DNA of 28,776 nucleotides from CAZMGT01 sp964565895 (lineage in GTDB: Bacteria > Armatimonadota > Zipacnadia > UBA1398 > CAZMGT01): positions 1 through 28,776 of the forward strand of contig CAZMGT010000050.1 in assembly GCA_964565895.1 (NCBI GenBank), given 5' to 3'. A program made the translations under genes and the position numbers. Positions 15,918 to 24,506 of the stretch are shown here, in pieces. The notes under the pieces were generated by a model. It was not told the origin of the DNA. It was given only the letters and a program-made list of their open reading frames with translations, and ran no database searches. Numbering within the stretch: position 1 is the stretch's first letter; every line of letters starts with the position of its first letter.

Positions 15918-17660
15918 ATGAACTGCAGGCAAAATGCGCGGCGCTTGACTTTTGCGGCGCTCGTTGGTTTTGCGCTGTTGTTTGCCCTGGGGGCGAGGGG
16001 TCCGGCGGCCTCCGCGCCCGCGAAAGAGCACAACGCGGCGAAAAACGCGGGCATTGCCCGCTGCCTGAGCTGCCACGGCCAGCCGGGGTTTGCGCGTATT
16101 GACCGCTCCGGGCGCAGGCACAGCCTGTTTGTCGACGAGCAGAAGTATTTGAACCAGGTTCCCGACCACCGCGAGCTCGAGTGTACCGACTGCCACACGA
16201 GCATGGCCTCCGCGGGCGAGCGCCGAAGCTTTCGCCCGCCCAAGGGGTGGGGCAAGGCGCTCGGCCGGCTAGAGCCCGCCGCACGCGAGGCCCTGCTTGC
16301 CTGCATGGGCTGCCACGAGGCGGAGGCGCGCGAGTTTCGCCGCAGCGTGCACGCCCAGGCTTTTCTCCAGGGCAGCGACGACGTGCCCCTGTGCTACCAC
16401 TGCCACGGCGCGCACGACGTCCTCAGCGCAAAAAGCCCCAGCTCGCCCGTCCATCCCCTGCGCGTGCCGCAGACGTGCAGCAGGTGCCACGAGGATAAGC
16501 GGCTGATTGAGAAATATAACCTTGCCGAGCGCCGGCTAGAGACCTATCGCGACAGCTACCACGGCGTGGCCAATCGCTTCGGGAGCACGAAAGTCGCCCA
16601 CTGCGCAAGCTGCCACATGGCGCACGAGATTCGCCCGGCCTCCGACCCGCGCTCGGCAATCAACCCGCAGAACCTCGCGCGCACATGCGGCGCGTGCCAT
16701 CCGGGGGCGACGGAGAACTTCGCCCGCGGCAAGATGCATGTCATCATTACCCGGCGCGAGGAGCCGCTGCTCTACTACGTCGCCGCGGGGTTTCGCTGGT
16801 TGACGATCGTCACCATGGTCATGCTCATCGGGCACATATTTCTCGATGTCGCGGCGCGCTTTCGCGAGCGGCTAAAGCAGCGGCTGGCGGGCGGGGCGCC
16901 GCCCACGCCCCAGCCCGAGGAGGAGATCCCGCGGCTGGACCTCTTCTTCCGCGTGCAGCACATGGGCCTTGCCCTAAGCTGCCTGCTGCTCATCGCCACG
17001 GGGATTCCGCTTAAGTTTCCCGACGCTCCGTTTTCGCGCTGGCTGTTCTCGGTTACCGGCGGGGTGGAGGCCAGCGGCGTAGTGCACCGCGTGGGCGCCG
17101 CGCTGCTTATTCTCGTCGCCGTGGTCCACGTGTTCTACATTGTGTTTACTAAGCACGGGCGGGCGGAGTTTTTCCAGCTTCTCCCGCGCGTCAAAGACGT
17201 CGTCGACGTAGTGCACAACGTGCTTTACTTTTTCGGCCTGCGCCGCGAGCGGCCGCGGTTCAGGCGGTTTGCCTACTACGAGAAGTTCGACTACTGGGCG
17301 GTATACTGGGGCTGCGTGATCATGATCATCTCCGGGCTGGTGCTGTGGTTTGAGGAGCTGGCGATGCGCGTGCTCCCCAAGTTCGGGGTAGATGTGGCCC
17401 ACGAGGCGCATAGCGATGAGGGACTGCTCGCCGCGCTGGCGATTATCATCTGGCACTTTTACAATGTGCATTTTAACCCCGACCGCTTCCCCATGAGCTG
17501 GACCTGGTGGGACGGGAAGATCTCTGCGGAGGAGATGAGGAAGTTCCACGCCGAGGAGTACGAGGAAATGCTCGCCGGCCAAGGCAGTGCGTCCGAGCGT
17601 CGCGAGGAGCGCCCAGCGGAGCGCCCCGCCGAGCAGCAACGAAGCGAGGAAGAACAGTAG
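15918..17660 (+). CDS. Seven-heme c-type / b-type fused membrane cytochrome (CbcL-like architecture)
   Basis: From ATG 15918 (AAGG 7 bases upstream) the protein has 580 residues. A signal peptide or anchor (residues 10-30) precedes seven CxxCH heme sites starting at residues 49, 89, 129, 159, 187, 229 and 257. A b-type cytochrome domain follows with five predicted helices (about 285-310, 345-365, 387-410, 458-480 and 500-517). Histidines placed to bind hemes b lie in IGHIF, VQHMG, VVHRVG, VVHVFY and IIWHFYNVHFNP. This resembles CbcL-type quinol oxidases, which pass menaquinol electrons to periplasmic carriers, though with seven and not nine c-hemes. It ends in a charged Glu/Arg-rich tail. The next cytochrome gene begins at the adjacent base. 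CbcL orthology is inferred from architecture alone. Confidence 0.88.
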   Translation: MNCRQNARRLTFAALVGFALLFALGARGPAASAPAKEHNAAKNAGIARCLSCHGQPGFARIDRSGRRHSLFVDEQKYLNQVPDHRELECTDCHTSMASAGERRSFRPPKGWGKALGRLEPAAREALLACMGCHEAEAREFRRSVHAQAFLQGSDDVPLCYHCHGAHDVLSAKSPSSPVHPLRVPQTCSRCHEDKRLIEKYNLAERRLETYRDSYHGVANRFGSTKVAHCASCHMAHEIRPASDPRSAINPQNLARTCGACHPGATENFARGKMHVIITRREEPLLYYVAAGFRWLTIVTMVMLIGHIFLDVAARFRERLKQRLAGGAPPTPQPEEEIPRLDLFFRVQHMGLALSCLLLIATGIPLKFPDAPFSRWLFSVTGGVEASGVVHRVGAALLILVAVVHVFYIVFTKHGRAEFFQLLPRVKDVVDVVHNVLYFFGLRRERPRFRRFAYYEKFDYWAVYWGCVIMIISGLVLWFEELAMRVLPKFGVDVAHEAHSDEGLLAALAIIIWHFYNVHFNPDRFPMSWTWWDGKISAEEMRKFHAEEYEEMLAGQGSASERREERPAERPAEQQRSEEEQ

Positions 17661-18908
17661 ATGGGGCTGCGCAGGCGAGTTGCGCAAGTGCTGATTGTCG
17701 TTCCCCTGGTGGCCATTGTGCTTGCCGCGCTGAGCACGATCGTCTTCGGCCTGCTTTTGCCGCGGCCTGAGGTTGTCCCCGTGCTCGCCACGCCCCAGGC
17801 GACGCCCCTGCTCGAGGGCGTCTCGCAGGCGGTGGTCGGGAGCGAGTGCTTGAGCTGCCACTCTGTCCTCGCGGACATCCCGATCCTCGCCCCCGACGTG
17901 CGCTTCTCGCACGAGGAGCACAATAAGCCCGGGCTGCATTGCGACACGTGCCACGACGTCGCGCGGCACAAGCTGATCGGCGGCCGGGGGCACGAGCTGT
18001 GCCTCGCCTGCCACCGGCCGATGATCGAAGCGCCGGACCAGTGCCACCGCTGCCACGAGGTTCCCGCGGCGCTGCGCCCGCCGAACCACGGCGCGGACTT
18101 CGTCCCCCGCCACGCGGCGCTCGCCGATGCCTCGTGCGCGCAGTGCCACGACAAAGAAACATTTTGCGACCGGTGCCACACCCTGCCCATGCCCCATCCT
18201 GCGGGCTTTCGGGCAAGCCACGGGCGACTTGCCGCAGAGCACCGGGGCGACTGCTCGCGCTGCCACGAGGCGTCGTGGTGCGAGGCCTGTCATCGGAAAA
18301 CGCCTCCTCAGGCGGCCTACCACACCGTTGCCCAGCACGGGGCGGCGGCGCAGGAGCTGGCGAGCAACTGCGCTTTGTGCCACAAGCAGAGCGAGTGCGA
18401 CGCCTGCCACGGCCTGCGCATGCCCCACCCCAGCGCCTGGGCCAGCGCACACGCGGAGCAGTATCGGCGCTCGCGCGAGGTGTGCGCGAAGTGCCACGCC
18501 GACCTCGGCCCATGCCTGCGCTGCCACCAGAAGGTGCGGCCCGAAACGCACGACGAGGGCTGGCCCAAGGCCCACGGCAAGCAAGCGGACCAATCGTGCG
18601 CCATCTGCCACACGGCGAAGCAGTGCACGGAGTGCCACGGGGGGCTGGAGATGCCCCACCCGGAGCGCTTTGCCGTGGCGCATAAGGCAGCGGTGGAGCA
18701 AAACCCCAACTCGTGCGCGATCTGCCACACGCGCGACTATTGCCTGCAGTGCCACAAGGCGCTAAAGCCCAAGACGCACGTAGAGGGCTACCTTGCCGGG
18801 CACATTAAGACGGCGCAGGGGCAGCGGGCGCAGTGTCTGCTCTGTCATGACCTCATGGCCGACCCGTGTAAGGTGTGCCACGAGAAGCTGCGCCGGCCCC
18901 AGCAGTAG
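17661..18908 (+). CDS. Membrane-anchored cytochrome with 18 CxxCH heme sites
   Basis: A 415-residue protein with one N-terminal membrane helix (about residues 8-33) and then 18 CxxCH motifs, at residues 63, 94, 114, 128, 159, 169, 198, 207, 237, 246, 275, 285, 313, 322, 352, 361, 392 and 403. That is one heme per 23 residues. From residue 159 on they come in seven close pairs with five or six residues between motifs. A MPHP signature recurs after three of the pairs. Many extra His residues could be distal ligands. It is predicted to be an inner-membrane-anchored periplasmic electron wire receiving electrons from the preceding cytochrome b/c protein. Its ATG abuts that gene's stop, so the two are coupled. 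I do not recognise an exact named family beyond multiheme cytochrome c. Confidence 0.9.
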   Translation: MGLRRRVAQVLIVVPLVAIVLAALSTIVFGLLLPRPEVVPVLATPQATPLLEGVSQAVVGSECLSCHSVLADIPILAPDVRFSHEEHNKPGLHCDTCHDVARHKLIGGRGHELCLACHRPMIEAPDQCHRCHEVPAALRPPNHGADFVPRHAALADASCAQCHDKETFCDRCHTLPMPHPAGFRASHGRLAAEHRGDCSRCHEASWCEACHRKTPPQAAYHTVAQHGAAAQELASNCALCHKQSECDACHGLRMPHPSAWASAHAEQYRRSREVCAKCHADLGPCLRCHQKVRPETHDEGWPKAHGKQADQSCAICHTAKQCTECHGGLEMPHPERFAVAHKAAVEQNPNSCAICHTRDYCLQCHKALKPKTHVEGYLAGHIKTAQGQRAQCLLCHDLMADPCKVCHEKLRRPQQ

Positions 18909-18921
18909 TAGCGTTTACCCC

Positions 18922-18950
18922 GCCGCCGGAAAAAGCGCAGAGCCGGCGGC
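18922..18950 (+). other. Stem-loop after the cytochrome operon
   Basis: GCCGCCGG at 18922-18929 pairs with CCGGCGGC at 18943-18950 around a 13-base A-rich loop. It begins 14 bases after the stop codon. No T-tract follows, so termination is uncertain; it may protect the 3' end of the message. Confidence 0.45.
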
Positions 18951-19013
18951 CTGACTTCTCGCGCGTGCTCCCCAGGCGGCGCTGCCCGCGAGCTTTGCCC
19001 TACCACGCGCCCA

Positions 19014-19048
19014 GCGAAAAAGGTTTTGCCTAGACAAAACTTTTTCGC
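19014..19048 (+). terminator. AT-rich stem-loop, possible terminator of the cytochrome operon
   Basis: GCGAAAAAGGTTTTG at 19014-19028 pairs with CAAAACTTTTTCGC at 19035-19048, leaving one bulged G. The stem is about 14 base pairs with loop CCTAGA. The T-run lies inside the stem, not after it, so it is not a standard intrinsic terminator. It stands out as AT-rich in a GC-rich region. Confidence 0.45.
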
Positions 19049-19108
19049 CCGTGCTAAACCTCCTCGCCCGGCCGACCGTTAGGAGTTCCGGCGCCCGTTG
19101 CCGGCGCC

Positions 19109-19115
19109 GGAGGAG
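19109..19115 (+). promoter_or_regulatory. Ribosome-binding site of the methyltransferase, partly in a hairpin
   Basis: GGAGGAG lies 8 bases before GTG 19124 and decides that start over GTG 19115, which it overlaps. Its first three bases are the end of a perfect 9-base-pair stem (TCCGGCGCC 19087-19095 with GGCGCCGGA 19103-19111), which could limit ribosome access. Confidence 0.6.
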
Positions 19116-19123
19116 TGATTTTC

Positions 19124-20011
19124 GTGCCCAGCGCTACCCAGGCGCCTCCCGCCAGGCGGCGCCGCGCGCAAAGCAAGCCCGCGGTGGAGAAGGTCGACCC
19201 GCGCAACAAGCTCAACGACCTTTCCAACCGCCAGTGGCTGATTCTCACCAAAAGCGTGTGGGAGAGCATCGCCCCGCCGCGCGATCCGCTTAAGCTCGAC
19301 CACCCGGCGACGTTCAGCGAAGAGGACGTGGCGCGGCTCATCGCCCTGTTCACCAAGCGCGGCCAGCGCGTGCTCGACCCGTTCGTGGGCTCGGGCTCGA
19401 CGCTCGTCGCCTGCGCGATGACCGAGCGCGAGGGCGTGGGGATTGAGCTCGTGGAACACTGGGTTAAGGTCGCTCGCCGGCGCGCGCTAAACGCGTTGGA
19501 GCAAATGGCCGACCCCATTGCCCTGCGCGTCATTCAGGGCGATGCCGCTGAGGTTTTGGACACGCTCGCCGACGAGAGCTTCGACTTTATCGTCACCAGC
19601 CCCCCGTACTGGAAGATCCTGCGCAAGGACAAGGGGATGAAGACCAAGGCGGAGCGCAAAAGCAAGGGCCTTAAAACGCGCTATAGCGACGACCCGCGCG
19701 ACCTGGGGAATATCGAGGACTACGGCGAGTTCTTAAGCCGCCTGGCCGAGGTCTTCGCCCGCTGCCACCGCGTGCTTAAATACGGCGCCTATATGGCGGT
19801 GATCGTCTCCGACTTCCGCCACGGCAAGAGGTTTGTCATGTATCACGCAGACCTCGCCCGGCGCATCGAGGAGGCGGGATTTTTGCTTCAGGGGATAACC
19901 GTCCTCGTGCAGAACAATAAGAACCTCTACGCCTACGGCATCCCCTACCGGTTCATCCCCAACGTGCACCACCAGTACATTCTGATTTTCACGAAGCTGC
20001 CGCGCGACTAA
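19124..20011 (+). CDS. Site-specific DNA methyltransferase (N4-cytosine/N6-adenine type)
   Basis: A 295-residue amino-methyltransferase. The AdoMet-binding motif I is DPFVGSGSTLVAC (around residues 85-97) and the catalytic motif IV is TSPPYW (around residue 157). The SPPY tetrapeptide fits enzymes methylating exocyclic amino groups of cytosine or adenine; which base cannot be told. Motif I precedes motif IV. The N-terminus has LNDLSNRQWLILTKSVW, and the first 30 residues are basic and Pro/Ala-rich. No restriction endonuclease gene is adjacent, so it looks solitary and may be regulatory. GTG 19124 is chosen from the GGAGGAG site 8 bases upstream. Confidence 0.9.
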   Translation: MPSATQAPPARRRRAQSKPAVEKVDPRNKLNDLSNRQWLILTKSVWESIAPPRDPLKLDHPATFSEEDVARLIALFTKRGQRVLDPFVGSGSTLVACAMTEREGVGIELVEHWVKVARRRALNALEQMADPIALRVIQGDAAEVLDTLADESFDFIVTSPPYWKILRKDKGMKTKAERKSKGLKTRYSDDPRDLGNIEDYGEFLSRLAEVFARCHRVLKYGAYMAVIVSDFRHGKRFVMYHADLARRIEEAGFLLQGITVLVQNNKNLYAYGIPYRFIPNVHHQYILIFTKLPRD

Positions 20012-20111
20012 GCGACAGGGAACCGCGGCGGGCGCGGACGATGCTTGCCCCGTAGCCGGTTTCGCATGGCGCCCCGTTTTTCGGCCGCGCCCACCCGCCG
20101 GCGCGGGCCTT

Positions 20112-21659
<1,548 letters not shown>

Positions 21660-21739
21660 CGTTTCTCTCCCCCGCAGTGCCGCCGGCGCCGGCGCTTGCG
21701 CCGGTTGCCCGCCGGTGTGCCTCGGTTCTCCCTTATAAA

Positions 21740-22040
21740 CACAAAGCCCCTCGACTCTGTTGAGACGAGGGGCGATCGCACGCTCCACGCGGTACCACTC
21801 AACTTGACAGGCGCCTGTGCGCCTGCCCGCTCTAGGCACAGGAGAAAGCTCCGATGCCCGTCCCCTTTTAACGGTGGGGCGCTCCGTCGGGCGCTACTTG
21901 CTCTGGGCGAGCTTTCGCTCCGCGGCTCAGGGGCGAGTTCGGTAGCTGCTGCAGGCGCCGCTTCTCAGCTCCCGCGGCTCTCTGTAGCCCCGCCGGCTAC
22001 CTACTACTCCCCGTCATCGCCAGTTTGCCAAAACCTGTTT
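21740..22040 (-). ncRNA. T-box leader upstream of leuA (probable leucine specifier)
   Basis: The minus strand carries TGGTACCGCG at 21788-21797, the core of the T-box antiterminator that pairs with the tRNA acceptor end. Upstream lie a Stem I-like start (GATGACGGGGAGTAGTAGG, 22000-22019), a CAGAGAGCCGC block and GAACTC, where CTC (21935-21937) is the likely leucine specifier codon. Downstream is a terminator hairpin (21746-21773). This is the layout of a transcription-attenuation T-box: uncharged tRNA-Leu would stabilise the antiterminator and switch leuA on. The specifier position is my assignment by pattern. Confidence 0.88.
21746..21773 (-). terminator. Regulated terminator of the leuA T-box
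   Basis: On the minus strand a 12-base-pair stem with one mismatch (bases 21762-21773 with 21746-21757, loop of 4) is followed by CTTTGTGTTT. Its 5' side follows the antiterminator sequence closely, as expected for mutually exclusive folding. Confidence 0.82.
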
Positions 22041-22046
22041 TGCGCT

Positions 22047-22075
22047 AATATACCACGTTGCCTGCGCGTTGTCTA
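22047..22075 (-). promoter_or_regulatory. Sigma-70-type promoter of leuA
   Basis: On the minus strand TAGACA (22070-22075) and TATATT (22047-22052) are separated by 17 bases. Each differs from consensus by one base. Transcription would begin near 22040, which places the whole T-box in the leader. Confidence 0.75.
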
Positions 22076-22493
22076 GCCGCGCGCACGGCGCTGTGCGACA
22101 TTTGAGCCTGGGCAAAACGCGGCCCAAAAACAGCAGCGGGCAGCTTGTGTCCCAAAGCTGCCCACCGCCTAGAGGAGTAAGCCAGTGAAGCGGGGAGTCA
22201 GGCCGCTTCATTAATTCAAACGTAAAACCTCATGGTAAAGTTTCGCGCTGGCGGGCGGTTTTTGCCGCCCCGCGGGCTTTTCCCTTATCTAGCGCAGGGG
22301 CCGGCACCTCCGCCCCCGCTGCTCTGCGCGAGCGGGCGCCCGGTGCAGCGGCTCGCTTTCCGCGCGCCGTTTGCTGGGCACGCCAAAAGGGTTTTCCCCA
22401 AGCCGTGTGGAATGTGCCCGCCGTTGTCGGACAACATCTTGCGCTGTTTCGCGCACCGCGGTCTGCTCAGGCAGAAGAGAAGGAGGGAGCGGC
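22076..22493. other. Non-coding region between the leuA promoter and the xylulokinase operon
   Basis: I see no supported gene in these 418 bases. They contain three stem-loops: GGGCAGCTT with AAGCTGCCC (about 22138-22163), TGAAGCGG with CCGCTTCA (22186-22210), and GGGCGG with CCGCCC around a T-rich loop (about 22253-22270). A GTTGTCGGACAAC palindrome follows at 22423-22435. No riboswitch class that I know is recognisable. Confidence 0.6.
22423..22435. promoter_or_regulatory. Candidate GntR-type operator upstream of the xylulokinase operon
   Basis: GTTGTCGGACAAC is a perfect inverted repeat around a central G, 58 bases before the first start codon of the operon. It fits the TNGTNNNACNA pattern bound by FadR-subfamily GntR regulators. 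No such regulator is encoded in the window. Confidence 0.45.
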
Positions 22494-22868
22494 GTGAGCA
22501 AGCGGATTAGGATTACCGCGGGCAACGTTTCCGCAGAGGCGACGCTGAACGACACCCCCACAGCGCAGGACATTTGGGACGCCCTGCCCATTAGGGCCAC
22601 GGCGCAGACGTGGGGCGACGAGATCTACTTTGGCATTCCCGTGCAGCGGGGCGAGGAGAACGCCCAGGCCGTGGTGGAGATGGGCGACCTCGGCTATTGG
22701 CCCCCGGGAAACGCGTTTTGCATCTTCTTCGGCCCCACCCCGGCCAGCACGGGCGACGAGATTCGCCCGGCGAGCCCCGTTAACGTGGTGGGCAAGATCG
22801 AGGGCGACCCCACGGTGTTTAAACAGGTGCGCGCCGGCGAGCCCGTGACCATCGAGAAGATCGAGTAG
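22494..22868 (+). CDS. Cyclophilin-like fold protein (TM1367-like)
   Basis: A 124-residue protein of the cyclophilin-like family typified by TM1367. Supporting blocks are EATLNDTPTAQDIWDALPIRATAQTWGDEIYFGIPV and the C-terminal LGYWPPGNAFCIFFGPTPAS. The fold is a small beta barrel like peptidyl-prolyl isomerase, but the family is not shown to have that activity and its role is unknown. The start is GTG 22494, with GGAGGG about 7 bases upstream; the frame is open to 22371. Its stop is 19 bases before xylB, so they are probably co-transcribed. No signal peptide is seen. Confidence 0.82.
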   Translation: MSKRIRITAGNVSAEATLNDTPTAQDIWDALPIRATAQTWGDEIYFGIPVQRGEENAQAVVEMGDLGYWPPGNAFCIFFGPTPASTGDEIRPASPVNVVGKIEGDPTVFKQVRAGEPVTIEKIE

Positions 22869-22887
22869 CGAAAGAGGGTGTCGCGGG

Positions 22888-24420
22888 ATGGGACACTTGT
22901 TGGGCATTGACGTGAGCACTACAGGGGCCAAGGCTTTGTTAATCTCCGAAACAGGGGAGCTGCTTGGCTCGGCGACGCATGAATATCCCCTGCTCACCCC
23001 CAAGCCCGGCTGGGCCGACCAGGAGCCGCGGGAGTGGTGGGAGGCGACGCAAAAGTCCATCCGCGCGGCGCTCGCCCAGGCTGGCTGCACGGGCGCCGAT
23101 GTCTCCGCCGTGGGCCTCTCCGGCCAAATGCACGGCTCGGTGTTCCTCGACGAGCGTAACGAGGTTATTCGCCCGGCCATTTTGTGGTGCGACCAACGCA
23201 CCGGCCCGCAGTGCGAGTGGATCAACGAAAAGGCGGGCGAGGAGCTTGTCGTCCAGGAGACGCTTAACCCCGTGCTCACCGGGTTTACCGCGCCGAAGAT
23301 AATCTGGCTGCGGCAGAACGAACCGGAGAACTTCGCCCGCGTGCGCAAAGTGCTCTTGCCCAAGGACTACATTCGCTTTTGCCTCACGGGCGAGTTTGCC
23401 ACGGAGGTTTCCGACGCCTCGGGCACGGCGCTGTTTAACGTGCGCGAGCGGCGCTGGTCCACGAAGCTCCTGGAGGCCATCGAGCTCGACCCCGAGCTTT
23501 TGCCGCCGGCGTTTGAGTCGCCCGAGCCGACGGCGAAGGTCAGCGCCGAAGCTGCCGAGGCCACGGGCCTGAACGAGGGCACGCCCGTGGTCGGCGGCGG
23601 GGGTGACCAAGCCGCTGGCGCGGTGGGCAACGGCATTGTGCGCACGGGCATTGTCTCCTCCACGGTGGGCACGTCGGGCGTGGTGTTCGCGTTTTTGGAC
23701 GAGCCGCTGGTGGACAAGAAGCTGCGCACGCACACGTTCTGCCACGCCGTGCCCGGGAAGTGGCATGTTATGGGGGTAATGCTCTCCGCGGGGGGGAGCT
23801 TCCGCTGGCTGCGCGACGCGCTGTGCGCTGAGGAGAAGGAGGCCGCGGCAAAGCAGGGTGTGGACCCCTATGAGCTGATGACCAAGCAGGCAGCGGAGGT
23901 CGAGCCCGGCTGCGAGGGGTTAATCTTCCTCCCCTATCTCACCGGCGAGCGCACGCCCTACCCCAATCCCAACGCGCGCGGCGTGTTTTTCGGGCTGCAC
24001 CTGCGCCACACCAAGGCCCATCTCATCCGCAGCGTGATGGAAGGCGTGGCCTATGGGCTAAAGGACTCGTTCGACATCCTCGACGAGATGGGCGTGGAGA
24101 TTACCCAGGTGCGCGCCTCGGGCGGCGGGGCGCGGAGCGACGTGTGGCTGCAGATTCAAGCCGACGTGATGAACCGCGCGCACGTGCGGATAAACATGGA
24201 GGAGGGCCCGGCGTTGGGCGTGGCTTTGCTTGCCGGCGTGGGCGCGGGAATTTACTCCTCGGTCGAAGAGGCGTGCGACGCCGTGGTTAAGGTTGTCTCC
24301 GAGACAAAGCCTAACCCTGAAAACGCTAAGCTTTACGCCGAATATCACAAAATCTACCGCCAGCTTTACCAGAGCTTAAAGGACGACTTTAACGCCATCG
24401 CTGCCCTCACCGCGGGCTAG
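22888..24420 (+). CDS. xylB: Xylulokinase
   Basis: A 510-residue FGGY-family kinase, best matched to xylulokinase, which phosphorylates D-xylulose with ATP for entry to the pentose phosphate pathway. The first ATP-binding motif is GIDVSTTGAKALLI. The sugar-binding loop is GLSGQMHGSVFLDERNEVIRPAILWCDQRT, the QMHG being typical of xylulokinase. The catalytic aspartate is expected in GGGGDQAAGAVGNGIV. The adenosine motif is ASGGGARSDVWLQIQADVM. Length is normal. GAGGGTG lies about 8 bases before the ATG. It follows the cyclophilin-like gene closely; no xylose isomerase gene is nearby. A bidirectional terminator follows. Confidence 0.93.
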   Translation: MGHLLGIDVSTTGAKALLISETGELLGSATHEYPLLTPKPGWADQEPREWWEATQKSIRAALAQAGCTGADVSAVGLSGQMHGSVFLDERNEVIRPAILWCDQRTGPQCEWINEKAGEELVVQETLNPVLTGFTAPKIIWLRQNEPENFARVRKVLLPKDYIRFCLTGEFATEVSDASGTALFNVRERRWSTKLLEAIELDPELLPPAFESPEPTAKVSAEAAEATGLNEGTPVVGGGGDQAAGAVGNGIVRTGIVSSTVGTSGVVFAFLDEPLVDKKLRTHTFCHAVPGKWHVMGVMLSAGGSFRWLRDALCAEEKEAAAKQGVDPYELMTKQAAEVEPGCEGLIFLPYLTGERTPYPNPNARGVFFGLHLRHTKAHLIRSVMEGVAYGLKDSFDILDEMGVEITQVRASGGGARSDVWLQIQADVMNRAHVRINMEEGPALGVALLAGVGAGIYSSVEEACDAVVKVVSETKPNPENAKLYAEYHKIYRQLYQSLKDDFNAIAALTAG

Positions 24421-24455
24421 GCGCCGTTGCTCGCCGCTGCGCTTGCCTGCAGCAA

Positions 24456-24490
24456 AAAAGGGCGCGGCGGGCGCCGCGCCCTTTTGCTTT
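24456..24490. terminator. Bidirectional intrinsic terminator
   Basis: AAAAGGGCGCGGC at 24456-24468 pairs perfectly with GCCGCGCCCTTTT at 24473-24485, loop GGGC. Plus-strand transcripts end in TTTTGCTTTTT; minus-strand transcripts end in a run of U from the A-tract at 24454-24459. It serves both xylB and the convergent lipoprotein gene. Confidence 0.9.
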
Positions 24491-24506
24491 TTCTCCTCTC
24501 GCGCCG

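Noticed and set aside
16974..18755. A 593-codon open frame on the minus strand
   Set aside because: It is antisense to the two cytochrome genes, whose 25 CxxCH motifs leave no doubt about the coding strand.
21660..21839. Upstream extension of leuA to an open-frame start at 21839
   Set aside because: The extension would translate the T-box antiterminator and terminator, and ATG 21659 has an ideal GGGGGAG site.
22232..22510. A 92-codon plus-strand open frame upstream of the cyclophilin-like gene
   Set aside because: It has no ribosome-binding site, its translation is Pro/Arg-rich, and it runs past the well-supported start at 22494.
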